From: DATEHQ01 sp035279525
Lineage (GTDB): Bacteria > Chloroflexota > Dormibacteria > Dormibacterales > Dormibacteraceae
Direction: 5' to 3'
Assembly (NCBI GenBank): GCA_035279525.1
Contig: DATEHQ010000004.1
Location: forward strand, 1-51,759
DNA: 51,759 nucleotides
Shown: one piece after another, positions 43,531 to 51,759 of the stretch
Numbering within the stretch: the stretch's first letter is position 1
How the letters are laid out: each line of letters starts with the position of its first letter
Program-made: the position numbers and the translations under genes
The notes under the pieces: generated by a model
What the model was told of the DNA's origin: nothing
The model's input: the letters and a program-made list of their open reading frames with translations, nothing else
The model's database searches: none

Positions 43531-45024
43531 GTGAAGCTCTCAGATCTGGTGCGGGGCGTGCCGGACGCCGCCCTCGAAGGCGCCGGCGACGTCGAGGTGG
43601 GCGGGATCGCGTACGACTCGCGGAGGGTCCGGCCTGGCGACCTCTTCGTGGCGGTCGAGGGCATCCACTCCGACGGCCACGAGTACGCCGCCGACGCGGT
43701 CGCCGGCGGTGCGGTGGCGGTGGCGATCGATCGGAACGTGGAGCTCCCGCCGGGCACACCGGTCGTGCGGATGCGGTCCACCCGCACCGGTCTCGCCGAG
43801 CTCGCGGCGGAGTTCTTCGGGCGGCCGTCACGCCGCCTCAGCGTCGCCGGTGTCACGGGTACCGATGGCAAGACCACGACCACCCACATGGCCGAGCACG
43901 TCCTGCAGGCGAGCGGCGTCGTCGCCGGCGCGATGAGCACCGTCTCCTTCCGGATCAGCGGCCACGAGACGGACAACCTGAGCGGACAGACGACCACCGA
44001 GGCCACCGAGGTGCAGGCCTGGCTGGCGCGCATGGTCGAGGCCGGCGCCGCGTGCGCGGTGCTCGAGACCACATCCCACGCCCTGGTGCAGGAGCGCGTG
44101 CGCGCATGCGACTTCGACGTCGCCGCGTTCACCAACGTCGGGCACGACCACCTCGACTACCACGCGACCTGGGAGGAATACCTCGCGGCCAAGGCGAAAC
44201 TGATCGACCTCACGGCCGGCTCCGCGGACAAGGGGATCGAAAAGACCGCGGTGCTCAACCGCGACGACGAGAGCTACGAGCGACTTTCACGCAGGCGCAT
44301 CTCTCGCCGCTGGACGTACGGCATGACCACCGCGTCGGACTTTCATCCCCTCGACCTCAACGTCACAGGCTCGGGGTCGCGATTCCGCATGAGGTCGCCC
44401 CTCGGGGAGACCGAGGTCAACCTGCACGTGCCGGCGCGTTTCAACATCTACAACGCGCTCTGCGCGGCCGCCGTCTGCATGGCGCTCGGCGTGGCGGTGG
44501 AGGACGTCGGCCGCGGCCTGGCCGGTTTCGACGGTGTGCGAGGCCGGCTCGAGCGGGTGGACCTGGGGCAGGACTTCCGCGTGTTCATCGACTTCGCCCA
44601 CTCGGCCGGCGCACTGGCGAGCGCGCTCGCCGAGCTGCGGCCCTACACGCCCGGACGGCTGCTCGTCGTCTTCGGCTCCACGGCCCGCTCCGACCACGAC
44701 CGCCCGGGCATGGGCCGCGCGGCGGCCGACTTCTCGGACTTTTTCATCATCACGACCGACGACCCGCTGGGCGAGGACCCCGCCGAGATCGCGCGCGACG
44801 TGCAGGCGGGTGCGGCGGGCAGGGCGCCAGGCCGCGACTACGAGATCGTGCTCGACCGGCGCGCCGCGATCCGCCGCGCGATCGAGCTCGCGCGCCCAGG
44901 CGACTGCGTGCTGCTCGCGGGCAAGGGACACGAGCGCTCGATGCAGATGGCCCGCGGAAGCGAGGCTTGGGACGAGCGCGCCGAGGCGGAGGACGCGATC
45001 AGGTTGCGGCTGGCCGCGCGCTGA
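43531..45024 (+). CDS. murE: UDP-N-acetylmuramyl-tripeptide synthetase (MurE-like)
   Basis: 497 aa from GTG 43531; a longer frame to 43294 shadows folP. The Mur-ligase layout is full: N-terminal domain with YDSRRVRPGDLFVAVEG, central ATPase GVTGTDGKTTTTHMAE, the TTEATEV and TSHAL blocks, and AFTNVGHDHLDYH. In the C-terminal domain the specificity motif, usually DNPR in DAP-adding enzymes, reads DDPLGEDP. So the third residue (DAP, lysine or other) cannot be called. The presence of lysA shows that a route from DAP to lysine exists. Tail overlaps thiS by 26 bp. Confidence 0.92.
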   Translation: MKLSDLVRGVPDAALEGAGDVEVGGIAYDSRRVRPGDLFVAVEGIHSDGHEYAADAVAGGAVAVAIDRNVELPPGTPVVRMRSTRTGLAELAAEFFGRPSRRLSVAGVTGTDGKTTTTHMAEHVLQASGVVAGAMSTVSFRISGHETDNLSGQTTTEATEVQAWLARMVEAGAACAVLETTSHALVQERVRACDFDVAAFTNVGHDHLDYHATWEEYLAAKAKLIDLTAGSADKGIEKTAVLNRDDESYERLSRRRISRRWTYGMTTASDFHPLDLNVTGSGSRFRMRSPLGETEVNLHVPARFNIYNALCAAAVCMALGVAVEDVGRGLAGFDGVRGRLERVDLGQDFRVFIDFAHSAGALASALAELRPYTPGRLLVVFGSTARSDHDRPGMGRAAADFSDFFIITTDDPLGEDPAEIARDVQAGAAGRAPGRDYEIVLDRRAAIRRAIELARPGDCVLLAGKGHERSMQMARGSEAWDERAEAEDAIRLRLAAR

Positions 45025-45226
45025 CACCTCCGCCCACCATGCGGACGATCTCGACGCGATCTCCCTCGCGCAGGACCAGGTCGGTGTATGCGGCGCGTTC
45101 GACGATCTCTCCGTTGTGCTCGACCGCGACCGCGCGCTGGTTGACGCCGAGGCTCTCCAGGTAAGCGAGGAGCGGCGTCGGCCCGTCGAGCTCGATCGGC
45201 TTGCCGTTGACCTGCACCACGATCAC
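44999..45226 (-). CDS. thiS: Sulfur carrier protein ThiS with C-terminal extension
   Basis: 75 aa. The ubiquitin-like fold matches ThiS (VQVNGKPIELDGPTPLLAYL, NQRAVAVEHNGEIV), ending in VRMVGGGVSARPAAT. ThiS normally ends exactly at Gly-Gly, which is adenylated and thiocarboxylated; here about nine residues follow the second Gly. Either a protease trims the tail or the gene has drifted. It is the last of thiG-thiE-thiS and overlaps thiE by four bases. Confidence 0.88.
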   Translation of the reverse strand: MIVVQVNGKPIELDGPTPLLAYLESLGVNQRAVAVEHNGEIVERAAYTDLVLREGDRVEIVRMVGGGVSARPAAT

Positions 45227-45735
45227 GCGAAAAGCCTGATCGCCGCGTAACCGGCCGCGCCGGCGGCGCTGACCTCGGAGATTCGCGCCTCGGTCATGCC
45301 GCCGATGGCGACCACGGGGATGCTCACCGCACGCACCACCTCAGCCAGCGCCGCGAGACCCGCCGGAGCGCCCCGTGGATGCGTCGGGCTCGAAAACACC
45401 GGACCGAAGATCAGGAAGTCCGCGCCCTCCTGCGCGGCCCGCCGCGCCGCTTCGATCGAGTGCACCGACCGCCCCACGAGCCCGCCGCCGATCAGGCTGC
45501 GCGCTTCGGCGGGTGAGATGTCGCCCTCGGGCAGGTTGACGCCGGCTGCGCCGACGGCAAGTGCGATGTCGCAGCGGGAGCTCACGAGCACCGGCACCGG
45601 GGAGGACGCGACAAGCTGCGCCGCCTCGCGTTCGACCTCACGCGCGGTCGCGCCTGGAGCGCGCAACTGGATGATCGTGGCTCGTGTCGCAGCCCGCAAC
45701 CCGGCCTCGGCGGAATCCACGACCGCCATCGCCAC
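45223..45735 (-). CDS. Thiamine-phosphate synthase-like protein (ThiE/TenI)
   Basis: About 170 aa from GTG 45735 (ATG 45729 is close by); a longer frame to 46344 shadows thiG. The TIM-barrel pattern is right (GPVFSSPTHP, PVVAIGGMTEARISEV), but several ThiE active-site places differ: QLRAPGA for QLREK, VSSRCD for INDR, and GVNLP for GVHLG. These are substrate or Mg contacts. It may be a TenI-type thiazole tautomerase or a divergent ThiE. It lies between thiG and thiS. Confidence 0.8.
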   Translation of the reverse strand: MAMAVVDSAEAGLRAATRATIIQLRAPGATAREVEREAAQLVASSPVPVLVSSRCDIALAVGAAGVNLPEGDISPAEARSLIGGGLVGRSVHSIEAARRAAQEGADFLIFGPVFSSPTHPRGAPAGLAALAEVVRAVSIPVVAIGGMTEARISEVSAAGAAGYAAIRLFA

Positions 45736-45752
45736 CGGGCGGTTGAGCGCTC

Positions 45753-46547
45753 TCAGGTCGGACGCGAGACGCCCTCCGGCGGTGAGCTCGGGCTCGCCTC
45801 CACGCGCCTGGCGATGCGACCCGCGTGGTAGGCCTTGCGCCCGGCGTCGACGCCCTCCTTGATCGCTTCCGCCATCAGCGCTGGATCCCTGGCCAGAGCG
45901 ACCGCCGTGTTGACCAGCACGGCGTCGGCGCCGAGCTCCATCGCCTGCGCGGCATCGGACGGCACGCCGATCCCGGCGTCCACGACGACCGGCACGTGCG
46001 CCTCCTCGATGATGATCCGCACCTGCTCGAGCGTCTGAAGTCCCTGGCCTGAGCCGATGGGCGAGCCGAGCGGCATCACGGTCACCGTGCCGATCTCTTC
46101 CAGCTTCTTCGCGAGGACAGGGTCCGCGTTGATGTAGGGCAGGACCTTGAATCCCTCCGCGACCAGCACTCGCGCCGCCTTCAGCGTCTCCTCCGGGTCG
46201 GGGAAGAGGTAGCGAGGGTCCGGGATGACCTCGAGCTTCACCCAGTCCGAAAGACCCATGGAGCGTGCGAGTCGGGCGATCCGGATCGCCTCGTCGGCCG
46301 TGCGGCAGCCCGCCGTGTTGGGCAGGATGCGGTACTGCTTCCAATCGATCACGTCGAGGATGGTCTTTTTCTTCGGGTCGTCGAGGTCGAGCCGGCGCAG
46401 TGCGACGGTGACCAGCTCGCAGCCCGAGGAGCGGAGGGCCGCGACCATCTCCTCATCGGTCCGGTACTTGCCGGTGCCGAGGAACAGGCGCGAGCGCAGC
46501 TCTATCCCGGCGACGACGAGTGGATCCGCGTGCGTCAGCGTCTGCAC
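45753..46547 (-). CDS. thiG: Thiazole synthase
   Basis: 264 aa. Features are RLFLGTGKYRTDEEM, the Schiff-base Lys in DWVKLEVI, and PVVVDAGIGVPSDAA, LVNTAVALARDP. It makes the thiazole of thiamine from deoxyxylulose phosphate, ThiS-thiocarboxylate and a glycine imine. No thiO or thiH is nearby. The gap to the Nudix gene is 22 bp and too short for a TPP riboswitch. Confidence 0.96.
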   Translation of the reverse strand: MQTLTHADPLVVAGIELRSRLFLGTGKYRTDEEMVAALRSSGCELVTVALRRLDLDDPKKKTILDVIDWKQYRILPNTAGCRTADEAIRIARLARSMGLSDWVKLEVIPDPRYLFPDPEETLKAARVLVAEGFKVLPYINADPVLAKKLEEIGTVTVMPLGSPIGSGQGLQTLEQVRIIIEEAHVPVVVDAGIGVPSDAAQAMELGADAVLVNTAVALARDPALMAEAIKEGVDAGRKAYHAGRIARRVEASPSSPPEGVSRPT

Positions 46548-46569
46548 GCGTAGAGCTTACCGAGAGTGT

Positions 46570-46989
46570 CTACAGGTCCTGCTGCAGGAGCAGCGTCTTG
46601 TCGCGCCCGTAGGTCAGTCGCTTGACCGCGTCCTCGACCGGCAGCCACAGCATCTTGTCGACCTCGATCCCGGGTCTGAAACGTCCGCCCTTCACCTCCA
46701 TGACCCAGTAGCACGCAACCTTGTCCCGCCCGCGGCGGTCCACGTAGGCGGTGCAGCCGAGGGCCCGCAGCAGCTCGCAGCGCAGACCGGTCTCCTCGCG
46801 AACCTCGCGCAGCGCGCAATCTTCCGGGCTCTCGTCTGGCTCGATCTTGCCCTTGGGCAGAGTCCAGTCGTCGTAGGCGGGGCGATGAATGACCGCGATC
46901 TCCGTTTCGCCGGACCGAGTCCGGCAGACCACGCCACCGGCGGCGCGGATCACGCTCACATCGGTCACTTCCAGAATCTTTGTTGCCAC
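46570..46989 (-). CDS. Nudix hydrolase
   Basis: 139 aa from GTG 46989, with AAGGAG five bases upstream. The Nudix box is complete: GKIEPDESPEDCALREVREE, then TGL. The N-terminus (IRAAGGVVCRTRSGETEIAV) and KGKIEP resemble Ap4A/NTP pyrophosphohydrolases of the MutT/ApaH-replacing group. The substrate is not known. It is followed by thiG and may share its message. Confidence 0.92.
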   Translation of the reverse strand: MATKILEVTDVSVIRAAGGVVCRTRSGETEIAVIHRPAYDDWTLPKGKIEPDESPEDCALREVREETGLRCELLRALGCTAYVDRRGRDKVACYWVMEVKGGRFRPGIEVDKMLWLPVEDAVKRLTYGRDKTLLLQQDL

Positions 46990-47111
46990 TGTTGCTCCTT
47001 CGTCAGCTGAGACGACGTTGCGTGTTGCTCTGGATCCGTTTGGGTCACGGTGGAGTTTAACCGCGGCTCGCGCAATAGGGAACCCTCATCACTCGCGGAT
47101 GCATGGCTTGG

Positions 47112-47729
47112 TTATAGCGGCTTTCTGGCCGGCAAGCCGGGACGGCGCGGATAGAGCGCCGGCGTGGAGGCGAGCTTCGAAACCACGACGACGGTCCCGT
47201 CGCGCCGCAGCGACGAGGGTGCATCCACCACGCGGTCCATCTTCCCGCCAAGCAATTCGATGGCACGGCTCGCACGCGTGACGTCCTCACCTGAGGTCTT
47301 CTGAGCGAGCAGACGGCCGCCCACCCTGACATACGGCAGGCACAGCTCGACCAGCGCCGGCATCGGAGCGAGCGCCCGCGCGACCGCGACGTCGAAGCGC
47401 TCTCGGTACCGCGGGTCGCGGGCGGCCTCCTCGGCGCGCCGCCCCACCACCTCGACGTCGCGCAGGCCGAGGGTGGCGCACGCCTGGACCAGGAACGCGG
47501 CCTTGGCCTGGTCGGCTTCGACCAGCGTGACCGCCAGCTCCGGCCGCGCCAGCTTGAGTGGCAGGCCGGGCAGCCCGCCTCCGGAGCCGACGTCGACGAG
47601 GTTCGACGCCGCGCCGAGTTGATCGAGCAGGACGAGCGAATCCTCGACCAGCTCGTCCGCAGGCCCGGAAACCAGTCCGGGCCAACCGGCAATGAGCCGC
47701 ACGAGCTCAGCCAATCTAGAATCACTCAT
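47112..47729 (-). CDS. rsmG: 16S rRNA m7G527 methyltransferase RsmG
   Basis: 205 aa from ATG 47729. The SAM site reads LVDVGSGGGLPGLPL, followed by VTLVEADQAKAAFL. KMDRVVDAPSSLRR is in the C-terminal part. The N-terminal helical part is shorter than usual and lacks the WN..NLTA block. It methylates G527 in the 530 loop. Its start lies four bases from the start of the divergent zinc-ribbon gene, so each promoter must be inside the other gene. Confidence 0.93.
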   Translation of the reverse strand: MSDSRLAELVRLIAGWPGLVSGPADELVEDSLVLLDQLGAASNLVDVGSGGGLPGLPLKLARPELAVTLVEADQAKAAFLVQACATLGLRDVEVVGRRAEEAARDPRYRERFDVAVARALAPMPALVELCLPYVRVGGRLLAQKTSGEDVTRASRAIELLGGKMDRVVDAPSSLRRDGTVVVVSKLASTPALYPRRPGLPARKPL

Positions 47730-47733
47730 TGAG

Positions 47734-47973
47734 ATGCCCATCTACGAGTATCGGTGCGAGAGCTGCTCAGAGAAGTTCGAGGTCCTGACCCGCTTTGCGG
47801 AGCGCGACAGCGTGCAGGAGTGCCCGGCGTGCGAGTCGACCAGGACGCGGGTGCTGGTCTCGAGCTTCGCGGTCGCCGGAGGCCCCCTCGAGTCGGTCGA
47901 CTTCGGCGCCGGCGAGAGCACCGGCGGCGGATGCTGCGGCGGCTCGTGCGGCTGCGGCTCGCGCCCTAACTAG
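47734..47973 (+). CDS. FmdB-type zinc-ribbon protein
   Basis: 79 aa from ATG 47734. The N-terminus MPIYEYRCESCSEKFE with CPAC later is the FmdB/CxxC zinc ribbon. The C-terminus is Gly/Cys-rich (GGGCCGGSCGCGS). These proteins are putative regulators; biochemical function is not known. A TAGAAT hexamer at 47717-47722 could be its -10, giving a nearly leaderless message. It ends 15 bp before lysA. Confidence 0.92.
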   Translation: MPIYEYRCESCSEKFEVLTRFAERDSVQECPACESTRTRVLVSSFAVAGGPLESVDFGAGESTGGGCCGGSCGCGSRPN

Positions 47974-47988
47974 GCGACCGCCAGAAGG

Positions 47989-49272
47989 TTGCTCTTCCCG
48001 GTCACGTACCGGGTCAACGCCGCAGGCCACATGGAGGTGGGCGGCTGCGACCTGGTCGAGCTGGCCCGCCGTCACGGCACGCCGCTCTACGTCTACGACG
48101 AAGCCACCGTGCGACAGCGGGCGCGCGAGTACGTGGCCGCGATGGACGGCGCGGGCCAGGTCCTCTATTCGGCCAAGGCATTCGCGTCGCCTCGTTTCCT
48201 GCGCGCCGTGGCGGAAGAAGGCCTCGGGCTCGACGTGGTGTCGGCAGGTGAGCTGCACCTCGCGCTGAAGTCCGATTTTCCGCGCGACCGGATTCACTTC
48301 CTCGGCAACAACAAGAGTCTCGAAGACCTCGAGGCGGCGTACCGCACAGGCGCGACCATCGTGATCGACGGCGACCACGAGTTCGAGGTCCTGCGGCAGG
48401 TGGTCCCCGAAGGAAGACGGACGCCGGTCATGCTGCGCCTGTCGCCCGGAGTCAAACCTGACACCCACGACCACATCTCGACCGGGCAGCTCGATTCGAA
48501 GTTCGGCTTTTCCATCGAGTCCGGAGCAGCGCGGCGCGCGGTCGAGCAGGCGCTCGAGCATCCGCGACTCGAGCTGGTCGGGCTGCATTCGCACATCGGG
48601 TCGCAAATCTTCGCCCTCGGCGCATACGCGGATGCGATGGAGATCATGCTCGACCTGCTCGTCCAGCTGCGCGACGAGCTCGGCTTCGAGCCGCACAAGC
48701 TCGGTGCCGGCGGCGGCCTCGGGATCGCCTACACGCGGAACGACGATCCGCCCACACCGCGCTTTTTTGTCGAGACCGTGCGCAGCGCGCTCGTCGCGGG
48801 GTGCGAGCGTCGAGGACTGCGCGTGCCGCAGCTCGTGGTCGAGCCCGGGCGCTCGATCGCCGGTCCGGCGGGGATCGCGCTCTACACGGTCGGGTCGATC
48901 AAGGAGATCCCGGGAGTGCGCAGCTACGTCGCTGTCGACGGCGGGATGGGTGACAACATCCGGCCCAAGCTGTACGGCGCCCGATACGAGGCGTTTCTCG
49001 CGTCGGCCCCGGACCGCGCAACCGTTCGCAAGGTGACGATCGCCGGCAAGTACTGCGAGTCCACGGACATCCTGATCACCGACATCGAGATGCCGTCGCT
49101 GCAGCCAGGTGACGTCATCGCCGTGCCTGCGGCGGGCGCGTACTGCCTGGCCATGGCGAGCAATTACAACGGCATGCCGCGGCCTGAGGTGCTCATGCTG
49201 CGCGACGGGGAGGCGCTCGTGATGCGGCGGCGCGAGACGCTGGACGACCTGGTCGCCGCGGAGGTCTTCTAG
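47989..49272 (+). CDS. lysA: Diaminopimelate decarboxylase
   Basis: 427 aa from TTG 47989, with AGAAGG just upstream. The PLP Lys is in VLYSAKAFASP; other signatures are GLDVVSAGEL, GLHSHIGSQI, GGGLGIAYT, EPGRSIAGPAG and the active-site KYCESTDIL near the end. It makes lysine from meso-DAP. It ends three bases before the convergent kinase gene. Confidence 0.96.
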   Translation: MLFPVTYRVNAAGHMEVGGCDLVELARRHGTPLYVYDEATVRQRAREYVAAMDGAGQVLYSAKAFASPRFLRAVAEEGLGLDVVSAGELHLALKSDFPRDRIHFLGNNKSLEDLEAAYRTGATIVIDGDHEFEVLRQVVPEGRRTPVMLRLSPGVKPDTHDHISTGQLDSKFGFSIESGAARRAVEQALEHPRLELVGLHSHIGSQIFALGAYADAMEIMLDLLVQLRDELGFEPHKLGAGGGLGIAYTRNDDPPTPRFFVETVRSALVAGCERRGLRVPQLVVEPGRSIAGPAGIALYTVGSIKEIPGVRSYVAVDGGMGDNIRPKLYGARYEAFLASAPDRATVRKVTIAGKYCESTDILITDIEMPSLQPGDVIAVPAAGAYCLAMASNYNGMPRPEVLMLRDGEALVMRRRETLDDLVAAEVF

Positions 49273-49275
49273 CTC

Positions 49276-50982
<1,707 letters not shown>

Positions 50983-51048
50983 GGCCCCGAAATTATGGGG
51001 TGGGGGCCCCTCGAACTCAGACGGCCTTAACTTCGCGGAGCTGAGCTT

Positions 51049-51759
51049 CTAGAGGATGACGCTGAAGGTCGTGGAGGCAGACCGTCCCGAGGAATCCGTT
51101 GCCATGATCTTCCCCGTACCCAAGATCGCAGCGGGGGTGAAGCTAAAGGAAGGAAACACACCGCTGCAGTTCGAGGTCTTGTACCAGGTGTTTTTGAGAG
51201 TCGTCCCGAGGTAGTACTGGACCGTGACCGTCTCGTTCGGATCGAAGTTGCTGTCCGTGATCGTGACCGGGCCGCCCAGCAAGAGTGTCTTCGGTGTTGC
51301 GGTTACTGTGGCCGGAGGCGCCGGCGTTGGGCAGGGATTCGCTGTCGGGGTCGGGCTTGGGGTTGGCCTGGGGGTTGGGTTGGGCGTCGAGCCAGGCGTC
51401 GAGCGTGGCGTTGGGCGCGGCGTCGAGCCTGGCGTGGTGCGAGGTGTCGGGTGTGGGGTCGTGCCAGGCGTCGTCCCGGGCGTCGTGCCAGGTGTCGAAC
51501 CTGGTGTCGGGGTTGACGTCGACCCGGGCGTCGGATTGGTGGTCGGGGTGGGGATCACGCCGGCGACGCCCGCGACCACCGTCAACCCGGTTTCCTTGTG
51601 GCAGGAGTTGCTCCAGCACAACTTCACGGTGTGGTCTCCCAGCGCGACGTCGTTCGGCACGATGAAGCTCATGTCGACGACTCCGTTCTTGTCAGCGGTG
51701 AACGGGTACGTGTGCACGATGCTCCAGAGCTGAACCTCGCCGACCTGGTTCGCGGGCAC
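51049..51759 (-). CDS. Probable paralogue of the kinase ectodomain (5' end outside window)
   Basis: The reading frame is open to the window edge; 236 C-terminal residues are visible. GEVQLWSIVHTYPFTADKNG and GDHTVKLCWSNSC align with the ectodomain of the kinase at 49276-50982, so this gene is probably a tandem copy, and the kinase part would lie to the right of the window. The middle is a Pro/Thr/Ser-rich linker of degenerate TPGSTP/TPRPTP units about 80 residues long. A last beta domain follows. Stop TAG is at 51051-51049. Confidence 0.8.
   Translation of the reverse strand: MPANQVGEVQLWSIVHTYPFTADKNGVVDMSFIVPNDVALGDHTVKLCWSNSCHKETGLTVVAGVAGVIPTPTTNPTPGSTSTPTPGSTPGTTPGTTPGTTPHPTPRTTPGSTPRPTPRSTPGSTPNPTPRPTPSPTPTANPCPTPAPPATVTATPKTLLLGGPVTITDSNFDPNETVTVQYYLGTTLKNTWYKTSNCSGVFPSFSFTPAAILGTGKIMATDSSGRSASTTFSVIL
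51330..51560. repeat. Degenerate Pro/Thr-codon repeat
   Basis: This stretch is made of imperfect short units, each encoding TPxxTP on the minus strand, for example runs of GTCGTGCCAGGCGTC-like units. It forms the flexible linker of the partial protein. Such tracts are prone to length change by slippage, so the copy number may vary or be mis-assembled. Confidence 0.7.

Noticed and set aside
46990..47111. Possible TPP riboswitch ahead of the Nudix-thiG-thiE-thiS genes
   Set aside because: The conserved CTGAGA and ACCTGATC-type elements of the thi box were not found in this gap or between the Nudix gene and thiG.

Overview
The window is a very GC-rich bacterial chromosome segment, with third codon positions almost all G or C, that contains the replication origin. 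Around it lies the conserved block rpmH-rnpA-yidD-yidC-jag / oriC / dnaA-dnaN-recF-dciA, with parA-parB a few kb away and gyrB and gyrA split by plsX and fabF. Gene content (GcvPA/GcvPB two-subunit glycine decarboxylase, FemX-like and MurE-like wall enzymes, DUF4388 protein, MshA-like glycosyltransferase, Ser/Thr kinases with Pro/Thr-rich ectodomains) suggests a member of the Terrabacteria, most likely a poorly cultured lineage near Chloroflexota/Dormibacterota or Actinomycetota. That placement is inference from gene content only.

Left region (1-16.3 kb). The first 4.6 kb is regulatory: the C-terminus of a histidine kinase, an unrecognised Cys-rich protein with atypical codon use, a second histidine-kinase tail remnant, two response-regulator-type genes, a GAF-HTH regulator facing them across a perfect 11-bp inverted repeat, and a NarL/DegS-type kinase. 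Two minus-strand runs follow: gyrB-plsX-fabF-gyrA-small membrane protein-kinase, and upstream of it a sigma-like gene followed by gcvT-gcvH-gcvPA-gcvPB, which ends at a hairpin terminator.

Middle (16.4-33.4 kb). On the plus strand lie an NfeD protease, an SPFH protein, a CPBP protease, parA, parB and lepB. The minus-strand run rpmH-rnpA-yidD-yidC-jag-hypothetical-M16 peptidase diverges from dnaA across a roughly 520-bp intergenic region with several DnaA boxes and an AT-rich stretch. To the right of it are dnaA, dnaN, recF, a DciA-type DUF721 gene and a UvrD-type helicase with a C-terminal PD-(D/E)XK/Cys-cluster nuclease, the last three overlapping.

Right region (33.3-51.8 kb). This is a mosaic of short, often overlapping transcription units: two glycosyltransferases, a membrane cytochrome c, a lipoprotein with Ig-like and propeller-like parts, a DUF4388 protein, a histidine phosphatase, a FemX-like transferase, a response regulator with Glu at the phosphoacceptor site, folK/folP, a MurE-like ligase, thiG-thiE-thiS behind a Nudix gene, rsmG, an FmdB-type zinc-ribbon protein, lysA and two tandem paralogous Ser/Thr-kinase-type genes, the second cut by the window end.

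The most notable observations are: rpmH and yidC both appear to lack ATG/GTG/TTG at their family start position and have ATC instead; a sigma-like protein without region 4; a response regulator with Asp replaced by Glu; ThiS with residues after its Gly-Gly; histidine-kinase tail debris around a foreign-looking gene; and four convergent gene pairs whose coding ends overlap by 23-37 bp. No tRNA, rRNA, CRISPR array, insertion sequence or prophage was seen.
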